From positions 1 through 22,931 of the forward strand of contig CAZGUI010000038.1 in assembly GCA_964528875.1 (NCBI GenBank): DNA of 22,931 nucleotides, in the 5' to 3' direction. This stretch comes from Bacteroides_E sp964528875 (GTDB taxonomy: Bacteria > Bacteroidota > Bacteroidia > Bacteroidales > Bacteroidaceae). The translations under genes and the position numbers were made by a program. Below are positions 15,787 to 22,931 of the stretch, one piece after another (positions within the stretch are counted from its first letter, which is position 1; each line of letters begins with the position of its first letter). The notes beneath the pieces were generated by a model. It was given only the letters and a program-made list of their open reading frames with translations, had not been told where the DNA came from and searched no databases.

Positions 15787-18700
15787 TCATTCTATATATA
15801 GAAAAGTCTTATAGGTGCCTCTGTTTTGGGTTACGAGATAAAGAGTGTAATAGCCGGATTCGTTAACAGTGAAATTATTTGTATCGTCTATTGGTGAAAT
15901 GCCTTTCATTTCTCCTACTGTCAATACACCTTTGCGCAGATAAACTTTGTAAGGTTCGCCGTCTCCCAAAGGCAGTTTTTTTACGGATAGAGACATGGGG
16001 CCTTTTTTCAAAACCGTTACGGCATCCGGCTCCGTCCTTATATCATTTATGGTCACATTTACTTCATCGGCGGAGAATACTTTAACATATCTCTTCCCTT
16101 TCCCTTCGTTACCTGCTTCGTCCCTGGCGGTATATGTGATTTCATATTGCCCCGGTGAGGGTTGGGTGCTAAATTCCTCATAGTCCAAAGTTATTTTATC
16201 CGAAGCAGTGGCATTGTCTTTAAGAGACACACCTTCTTGAAGCATTGAGTTTAAAGTACCAAGATCCGTACTGGAAAGTACCGTGACGGTCAAAGGGTTA
16301 AAAGATATGCTGGGTGCTATTTTGTCAAAACAAGTTATTTCTACAAAAGTAATTGTCTCACGGCCGGCTATATCTACCGCCTTAATTATAAAGCTGCCGT
16401 TTTGGTCTGCGGTGAATTCCACCCAGTCACATTCTTCATCTTGGATTTCATCATCCCCGTTTTTGTCTACGGGGGCAGTAACATCTATAGTCTCCCCATT
16501 AAATGTGAGCTTTCCCTCTTCGCTCATAGTAGCCTTAAATGTGATAGGGTCTTTATGATATTCGCCGGCTTCCGGCATATTTGACAGCAATATTCCCGGA
16601 GAAAACTCGTCAATCTCTTTTACCACCACATTTTCTGAAACAGTATTGCCTGCCAGATCCGTGAAGCGGAACAGGTAAGAACCTCTTTCCATAAAGGTTT
16701 TCTCCAGTATACCTTTTTCCTTTTTTATTAGGCTGCCTGCCTCACCGGGACCCTGAACATAGACATCTTCGCTGAAATTACTGAAAGTCACCGTTGCTTC
16801 AATTTTTTTAGGCGAATCATCAACTAAAATGCAATCACAAGAAGGAGGCACTTTATCAATTATGTCGCTTACCTCCAAAGGAATATTTCCTTCCTTACCG
16901 TTTACGGCCGTACAGTCAAGACTGACATAGGCATTTTTTAAAAAACTCACATATATACCGTCAAGCTCATTTTCCAAAAGGATGTATTCATCCTCACAAC
17001 CTACATCAACAGGAGTGTCAGTATCCGTATCTTTCAACTCTTTAAATGCAATTTCTTTGATGGGCTTATCCGTTATAAGCTTGGCGGTGATGGTTTGATT
17101 TGTTTTTTCCGTTGTAAGTCTTTTTGGGTCGATGATGTTTTCCGTTTCATCAAAATAGCCTTTAGACCACCAAGATAGTTCAATAATGGGGGGTTTGTCA
17201 TCTATGATGTTCACACTGACAGTGCCGCTTCCTATATTTCCGGCCAAATCTCTCATGGCTATTTCTACACTTTTATTTTCTGTAAAAGTAAGAGTATATT
17301 TTCCTTCTTCTTTTGTAAGTCCTGTGGGGCTTAAAAGCTCTATCTTATCTGGGGGAGTTTTATCATCTTTTAAAGAAAAATATTTATTTACCGTTAAGAA
17401 ATCAACTCTTTCATAATCCACCTCATCAAGGGAGGGCATTACATTATCTAACTGCTCCCATAAGCTGAGAGGGAAAGAATAGGACACGCTGTTATCAGAT
17501 TCGTCTATTATAAAAACAGTGAAAGAAGCGGCAGCGGCGACTTTTATAGTTGTTCCGCTGGTAGTAACACCGTCCACGGCATCGTTTGAAGCATTTTCGT
17601 AGGTTATGCCTTCTATAGATGCGTTATCACCGTTTAATACAATCATTTTGGTTTTGCTTTCGTCAATTATTTTTACATTTAGAGAGTAATAGCCGGCAGG
17701 GGATAGTAAAGCACTCAAATCCTCGTTTAATTCAGGGTCAGGATTCCAATAGCTTTTATCCTTTAACTTATTTCCATAGCCTCTGTTGATTTCAAATATT
17801 GCTGTAGGAGGGTTATTATCCTTGGGTATTAAATTTTCTTCATCTATTTCAGAGTCTTCGTTGTGTTCGTATAGGTCATCCATTGATTGCTTTTCTTTTT
17901 TCTCAATTATTGGAATGGGCAATGTTACCGTTCTTTCCCCTGTCATTCCGTCGTCATATTCATATTCAAAGGTATAGCTGTCATCCTCTCCATAGACAAA
18001 AGTGTGACTTAACAATTTACCGTTTAAACCCGTCAAAGGTATCGGTGAACTGAGCCATACATCTACAGCTCCGTCCGTATCTGTCATACCCTGCGGTACT
18101 TCATGGGAAGCAAATTCGCGGTAATACCATTTCACGATAGGGCTTGGAGCTCTCCTTGCCGAACCGTCAATGATTATAAGGGGTGCATCGTCACTTAAAT
18201 ACCATCCCGGCTGCGGAACACGTGCAGTTTTATATTCCATCATGGCTATGATAGTGTCTTCATTGGAATTCATCTCCACAGATGCCCTGTTAACAGTAAG
18301 AGCTCTTACCTGACCGCCGTATAGGGGAGCAGCCTGATATATATCGGCAAACATTGTAAAAGCCGAACCTTCAGTTGCTGGAATAAAGTCTTTGCCTTCG
18401 TTTGCCGTAGGTTCAGCATAGACGGAGTATTTGCCTGCCTCATTTTCTCCGTAAATAGTTATATTCATATTTTCATACCCGGTAGTTTCATGATCTATAG
18501 CTATACTTCTTTTTTCATTATAACGCTCTCCGAACACATCCCTGTAGCTGATGGTATAATCACCGTCTTTGAATATACTTAGGAAATCTTTCCCTGTGGT
18601 ATAACCGTTATTTACATTATGATAGGGTAGTGGAGTAATGTTATTGATAGGCAGATTGAAATTTGCACTTACACAGTATAAAGGAAAATCTTTTTCAGGC

Positions 18701-21700
18701 TTATTAGGATTTTGGTAATGATAATAGGGAACACTTTCGATAACATAATCTGCGCTAATAGTAGTAGCTTGGGGTTTAGTGTTTTTTACATTATTTAGGG
18801 TAATAGATTTTTCCCCTATGTTATAGGCCTCGTCAATAGCTTTTATAAAAATATCAATACTTCTATCTCCCAGATTATCCTTATCATATTTATAAACACC
18901 ATAAATTGTAAGGTATATGCACCCGTCTATGTCTTCTCTTTCAACCTTATATATACCGCTGGCGCTTGGCGTGTCTGATAACCATGTCTCCGATTCGCCT
19001 TCCGGTATAACAATTGAGAAGTATTCCGTAAGTCCTAACCTTTCCATATAATTGTCATCAAATTTTAAATACACATTGCATTTGTTTTCATCCATGATTG
19101 CGAAATGGAAAGCATAGCCGTCTCCCTCTCCTTCCGATTCATCTATAACATCTTTAACTACTATTGTGGGGGGAGTCTTATCTAAATGAGGGGCTTTTAC
19201 ATCTAAAATATTAAAATTATCATAAACGTTATTAGTGAAAAACCAGTTGCCATCTTTTTTTAACAGCTCAATTTCATCTGTCGCCTCTATAATTGTCGTG
19301 TTCTCATCCTCGCCTGCAAAGTAGTAAGCTGTAAGACCTTCAGTGGTTGAGTCTCTAAGACTTGTCACCATGGCTGTAACTTTTTGAGAAGGTATGCCTT
19401 CCTCGGGAGACAGAGAAACTATCATTTCAGGGACTTCGGCCGATGTATCTATGATAAGTACACTTTCTCCTGATTTATTGCCGTTGGCATGACATATCTG
19501 ATAATGAATTATATTTTCTTCGCCTTTTATTAAAGGTATATTAGCGGTATCATAAGCGGACAATATGTCTTTGGAGCTATCCACAAATACAGGTTCATAT
19601 GGAGTATTTATTTCTGCCCAAATAGCTTTATCCTTGCTTTTACTTTCATCTATACCCTTAGTTGCGTTCCAAACCTTTATATAAAATTCATCGTTTTCAG
19701 AGATAGTTGAAAAATGAAACTTTTTTAGAATTGTAACAAAATCATTTTCACCAAAGCCCATCAAAATATATGGGGATTTTTCATATACAGCTTCCTCATC
19801 TATCTCATGAACATAAAATACGGATGATGTGCCTAACTTATCACACAACATCCCGGCACTTGAATCCTTTGGGGTAAATTCCGTCACTATTTTTGATAAG
19901 CCAAATTCCCCCGGGACTGTAGTGTCCACTATCAAGTCATTTATTTCATAGCAATCTTCACGTCCGGAGGTCTTAGCTTTTGCCACTGCTTTAACTGTAT
20001 AATGGCCGGAGGGATACTCTATATCAGGCAAGGTTATAGATGTGGACATAGACAACGGTGTTTTGTATATGACTTCAGGATCATCATCCTTATAAAGTGC
20101 AAAATAAGAGTTCTCTAAATCCATGTCTTTGGCGCCCCAGCCGGGCATTAAAATATTTGAAACAGAAACATTAAAATTTACTCCTGATAGGGTCGTAAGA
20201 TACTTTGGCCCGTCGCCGGGTGATTGCCAGCCTTCATTTAAATTGTAAGATGTTGTTATTTCTACATCGTGAATTTTTTTATTTCCCGGTGCCAAATGTA
20301 AAGAATATGTTTCGGTGGAAGTAGGAGCACCAGGGACATTTAATGTATCATCCTTGCCAAACAAACTATAGCCAATGGTAGCTTCTACATCAATTTCTCC
20401 GTAATAATTGCCTTCAATAATACTTCCTGTTATATCATCATCGTAATATATGGCCCAGCCTTCAAAGCTGTCAAAAATATTTTCTATATCCACTTCGTCA
20501 TAAACCGCATCTGTCACCGTATTGACAGTTTTGAAGGAATAATAGTCTGACTCTTGTTTAATTTGGAAAATAATTATAGCTTTTACATCTCCAGATATTC
20601 CTCCTGTTTCAAGTGTTGTCGTCTGTGTCGGAGCCTTTACTCCCATAAAAGCTTTCGTGATGAGTCCGCTTTTGGTCGATATCTCCATTACAGGGGCTCT
20701 TAAATCTTTAACAAAAGTACAAGGACCCCAGATACTTTCATTTTTATTAGAACTGCAATCAGATACTTTTATATATAAATCCCTTTCGTGTAGACTATCA
20801 CCTTCAAATCCATAGGTAACTGTAGTCTTTACTTTTTCCTTATTGCCCTCTAAGCCTAAAAGTGGTTTCCAATCATCTTGGGCAGGCTCTTCACCCTTTT
20901 TCATCCAAGCATAATAAACCTTATTAGTATCTATATTGCTTTTATCAGAGAATGTTAAATCCGCAGCAAAATACCATCCACTACCTTCCTTATAGGAATA
21001 AATCCTATCTGCAGTTATTGTGGGAGGGTTGTGGTCCAATATTTCATCCAATTCAGTCCCGTCTAAAACAAAGCTTGTGGTGTTTTTATTTCCTATCGCA
21101 TCTTCGCCTTTTATTATTAAAGTGCTTCCGTCTAAAGGCAAACCTACTGTTGTTGCGTCGCCATCCAAACGTAAGTGGAGGAATAAATCCGCAGAATTCT
21201 TATTGCTCCCAATCTGTTTAAAGGCGTAATCTTTGCTAAAAGCACCTGATTCCCAATCTTCGGGGGAAGGCGGATTCGCTGAATTTGTTACAGCATAATT
21301 AAGGATTATTTTTTCTAATTCTTCTTTTTCAAAGCCGCTGTCCCCGAGATCCCACTGAAAGCTGCCTTCTAATGTAGCATCCTCCCCAATGGGTAGGACA
21401 CCGCTTCCATTGTCCTGTATTTTAAAAGGGAAGTAAAAGCAGTCGATCTTTTCATCCCCGGAAGAAGAATAGAGCACAGGCTTATTGTCGCCTTCTACGG
21501 TATTGACAGAAATGGTAGGCGCCCCGGTATCAAGGACGAATTCGTCGGCCATAAGGTTTTCTGGAATGACGATATTGCCCGGCAGAGTATTCCCTACTTT
21601 ATCTGTAATATATTCACCATAAGAGTTTTCGAAAAATGATACCAAGATTTTATTATTTCCCACTTCCATTGTTGTATTTTTATCCACGGTGAAGCTTCGG

Positions 21701-22931
21701 AACACAAGATTGCCGTTATCCTTAAAATAGTTACCTTGTAAATAAACCGGGTCTAACCCCTTATACATATTCAAGGTGATAACAAAGCTATTGGGAAGTG
21801 GATTGGGAGTTTCTTTGTAATAATATAAAGGTTCTGAGAATGTAATCTCGGGAGTGATTACAGCACCGGGACCAACATAACCACCTTTGCTTTTATCCAC
21901 ATGAAGATTGATTTTCTTTATTTCGGGAGAAGACGTATCAATATAAATCTTATTTGACAGATTAGAAAATTCAGAGGACTTCACCGGATTGCCAGCAAGG
22001 TCAGTTATAAGGGAAGGGGAAGTATAGCTTATAAGCCCGTTGGGCCCCCAATGCCCGGAAAGGCTGCCTGTATAGGTCATTACTCTGAGGGGATAGCTGG
22101 AGCTTAATGCATTTTTGCTGCCGTCCATAATACCGTCAATCCCGGTTATGCAATAGTTTAAATTCGCTCCTCCGATTTCATCAGGTATGTTGTATCGAAA
22201 AGTGAGGGTTCTGCCTCTTAAACTGATTAACTCAGCTTTAAGCATATCAATATCAGTTACTTGGGTACCATCAAGATTTTGAAGTTTAAGCTTCAGGTAT
22301 ATATTACTGTGGTCATTTGTGTTTAAATCGGAAAATCGTATAGGCTCATTGTATTCCACATGAATAAAAATTTCCTTATCATCTTTAACAAAATTATAAC
22401 AAGTATCTCTATCAATTTCCCTTGAAGCAGATACAGTCTTTACAGCAGGATAAACATCGTCGGCAAAAACCAAAGCAGGGTCCTTCATAAAGGTGCAGCC
22501 ACCATTATCACTATACCAACCATAGCACAATTTCATATAAGGGTCTTGTATTCTTACATAATTCATGTCTCCGAATGACGTATAACCATCAGTGAGGATA
22601 GAGCTAGTATAATTTATATAGTCTTTCCCCTTTGAATCCTGAATAAGTGCAAATTGTGAGGCGGGAAAACAGCCGGCAAGACTGGCCCTCATACATACTA
22701 AAAGGTCTTTCTTTTCTACTAATTCACCTAAAATTGGGTCAAAATTCTTTAGGTTTTTTTCAAAATTCCCCGTGTAATTATACGCTTCTGTGGAATGGTA
22801 TAACCCAGTAAAATAATAAATTGAGTTGTAGTATGCCAATTCATTAGTCAACACATATTGATTGTAAAAAGCTTGGTTATAAATTGCAACATTAATTGAC
22901 GGTAAAATTATGGTAAAAGTGTATAATGCTT
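15787..22931 (-). CDS. Giant extracellular Ig-like multidomain protein (5' end outside window)
   Basis: At least 2380 residues. A GTG at 22852-22854 could be taken as the start, but the same frame stays open to the window edge with coding-like sequence before it (I-N-V-A-I-Y-N-Q-A-F-Y-N-Q-Y), and no ribosome binding site precedes the GTG, so the real start and any signal peptide lie outside. Much of the protein is a chain of Ig-like beta-sandwich modules. Their boundaries carry a recurring D-x-x-(P/A/S)-P-type linker at window residues about 331, 467, 632, 1002, 1161, 1250, 1704, 1856, 1910, 2025, 2107 and 2202, often followed by D-x-A-G-N (L-A-G-N-I-G, L-A-G-N-T-V, E-A-G-N-E-G) as in bacterial Ig-like domains of adhesins and glycan-binding proteins. 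The C-terminus (Y-T-L-Y-L-V-T-Q-N-R-G-T) has no SLH domain, sortase motif or membrane anchor, so attachment may depend on the SLH protein encoded next or on an N-terminal device. There is no recognised catalytic domain. Confidence 0.88.
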   Translation of the reverse strand, partial: ALYTFTIILPSINVAIYNQAFYNQYVLTNELAYYNSIYYFTGLYHSTEAYNYTGNFEKNLKNFDPILGELVEKKDLLVCMRASLAGCFPASQFALIQDSKGKDYINYTSSILTDGYTSFGDMNYVRIQDPYMKLCYGWYSDNGGCTFMKDPALVFADDVYPAVKTVSASREIDRDTCYNFVKDDKEIFIHVEYNEPIRFSDLNTNDHSNIYLKLKLQNLDGTQVTDIDMLKAELISLRGRTLTFRYNIPDEIGGANLNYCITGIDGIMDGSKNALSSSYPLRVMTYTGSLSGHWGPNGLISYTSPSLITDLAGNPVKSSEFSNLSNKIYIDTSSPEIKKINLHVDKSKGGYVGPGAVITPEITFSEPLYYYKETPNPLPNSFVITLNMYKGLDPVYLQGNYFKDNGNLVFRSFTVDKNTTMEVGNNKILVSFFENSYGEYITDKVGNTLPGNIVIPENLMADEFVLDTGAPTISVNTVEGDNKPVLYSSSGDEKIDCFYFPFKIQDNGSGVLPIGEDATLEGSFQWDLGDSGFEKEELEKIILNYAVTNSANPPSPEDWESGAFSKDYAFKQIGSNKNSADLFLHLRLDGDATTVGLPLDGSTLIIKGEDAIGNKNTTSFVLDGTELDEILDHNPPTITADRIYSYKEGSGWYFAADLTFSDKSNIDTNKVYYAWMKKGEEPAQDDWKPLLGLEGNKEKVKTTVTYGFEGDSLHERDLYIKVSDCSSNKNESIWGPCTFVKDLRAPVMEISTKSGLITKAFMGVKAPTQTTTLETGGISGDVKAIIIFQIKQESDYYSFKTVNTVTDAVYDEVDIENIFDSFEGWAIYYDDDITGSIIEGNYYGEIDVEATIGYSLFGKDDTLNVPGAPTSTETYSLHLAPGNKKIHDVEITTSYNLNEGWQSPGDGPKYLTTLSGVNFNVSVSNILMPGWGAKDMDLENSYFALYKDDDPEVIYKTPLSMSTSITLPDIEYPSGHYTVKAVAKAKTSGREDCYEINDLIVDTTVPGEFGLSKIVTEFTPKDSSAGMLCDKLGTSSVFYVHEIDEEAVYEKSPYILMGFGENDFVTILKKFHFSTISENDEFYIKVWNATKGIDESKSKDKAIWAEINTPYEPVFVDSSKDILSAYDTANIPLIKGEENIIHYQICHANGNKSGESVLIIDTSAEVPEMIVSLSPEEGIPSQKVTAMVTSLRDSTTEGLTAYYFAGEDENTTIIEATDEIELLKKDGNWFFTNNVYDNFNILDVKAPHLDKTPPTIVVKDVIDESEGEGDGYAFHFAIMDENKCNVYLKFDDNYMERLGLTEYFSIVIPEGESETWLSDTPSASGIYKVEREDIDGCIYLTIYGVYKYDKDNLGDRSIDIFIKAIDEAYNIGEKSITLNNVKNTKPQATTISADYVIESVPYYHYQNPNKPEKDFPLYCVSANFNLPINNITPLPYHNVNNGYTTGKDFLSIFKDGDYTISYRDVFGERYNEKRSIAIDHETTGYENMNITIYGENEAGKYSVYAEPTANEGKDFIPATEGSAFTMFADIYQAAPLYGGQVRALTVNRASVEMNSNEDTIIAMMEYKTARVPQPGWYLSDDAPLIIIDGSARRAPSPIVKWYYREFASHEVPQGMTDTDGAVDVWLSSPIPLTGLNGKLLSHTFVYGEDDSYTFEYEYDDGMTGERTVTLPIPIIEKKEKQSMDDLYEHNEDSEIDEENLIPKDNNPPTAIFEINRGYGNKLKDKSYWNPDPELNEDLSALLSPAGYYSLNVKIIDESKTKMIVLNGDNASIEGITYENASNDAVDGVTTSGTTIKVAAAASFTVFIIDESDNSVSYSFPLSLWEQLDNVMPSLDEVDYERVDFLTVNKYFSLKDDKTPPDKIELLSPTGLTKEEGKYTLTFTENKSVEIAMRDLAGNIGSGTVSVNIIDDKPPIIELSWWSKGYFDETENIIDPKRLTTEKTNQTITAKLITDKPIKEIAFKELKDTDTDTPVDVGCEDEYILLENELDGIYVSFLKNAYVSLDCTAVNGKEGNIPLEVSDIIDKVPPSCDCILVDDSPKKIEATVTFSNFSEDVYVQGPGEAGSLIKKEKGILEKTFMERGSYLFRFTDLAGNTVSENVVVKEIDEFSPGILLSNMPEAGEYHKDPITFKATMSEEGKLTFNGETIDVTAPVDKNGDDEIQDEECDWVEFTADQNGSFIIKAVDIAGRETITFVEITCFDKIAPSISFNPLTVTVLSSTDLGTLNSMLQEGVSLKDNATASDKITLDYEEFSTQPSPGQYEITYTARDEAGNEGKGKRYVKVFSADEVNVTINDIRTEPDAVTVLKKGPMSLSVKKLPLGDGEPYKVYLRKGVLTVGEMKGISPIDDTNNFTVNESGYYTLYLVTQNRGTYKTFLYIE

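Noticed and set aside
9081..22931. Possibility that the two giant genes are one gene split by a frameshift
   Set aside because: The downstream ORF starts with a strong ribosome binding site and a textbook signal peptide, and the upstream ORF ends with a natural-looking C-terminus, so they are two genes.
1..22931. CRISPR array, rRNA, tRNA or riboswitch
   Set aside because: No regularly spaced direct repeats, cloverleaf or known aptamer pattern was noticed in the gene-free stretches, all of which are short.

Overview
The window looks like the chromosome of an AT-rich, low-GC Gram-positive anaerobe of the Clostridia type. The evidence is strong GGAGG-like ribosome binding sites, TTG/ATG start ambiguity, a TRAM-domain RlmD-type rRNA methyltransferase, SLH-anchored giant surface proteins, and a LAL-type LuxR regulator. 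No RNA gene or CRISPR array was seen.

Layout. (1) Bases 1-1027 (minus) hold a membrane-bound GGDEF diguanylate cyclase, cut by the window edge. (2) Bases about 1276-4735 (all minus) are a graveyard of mobile and defence genes. They comprise a RelB/DinJ-type antitoxin tail overlapping a YoeB-type toxin head, a 126-bp segment bounded by short inverted repeats, a small protein of unknown function (probably intact), a TIR-domain remnant, a 53-codon ORF, an apparently intact Bro-N/DinD-like gene, an AIPR-type abortive-infection remnant, and the N-terminal catalytic half of a serine recombinase that ends in a stop right at the AIPR junction. (3) Bases 4782-6233 hold the housekeeping methyltransferase gene rlmD (minus) with a clear intrinsic terminator, which marks the conserved border of the island. 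(4) A 328-bp divergent intergenic region separates rlmD from a MalT-like (LAL) LuxR-family regulator (plus, 6562-9027). (5) A 10-bp-stem GC-rich palindrome lies between convergent genes at 9047-9072. (6) Bases 9081-22931 (minus) are a two-gene operon of giant extracellular proteins. The upstream gene, whose 5' end is outside the window, is a chain of Ig-like modules with no visible anchor. Nineteen bases downstream, a 2228-residue protein has a signal peptide, a large unassigned beta-rich core, Ig/FN3-like modules, an InlB B-type repeat and three C-terminal SLH domains.

How they work together. The two giant proteins are probably co-translated and act together at the cell surface, the second tethered to secondary cell-wall polymer by its SLH domains. 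The LAL regulator faces their 3' end and may or may not control them; nothing in the window shows a link. The 1.2-4.7 kb segment is best read as an eroded integrative element or defence island inserted between rlmD and the cyclase gene, not as a working system. I did not find a clearly new functional system. The strongest candidates for novelty are the giant surface-protein pair, its unassigned core, and the compact record of decay in the island.
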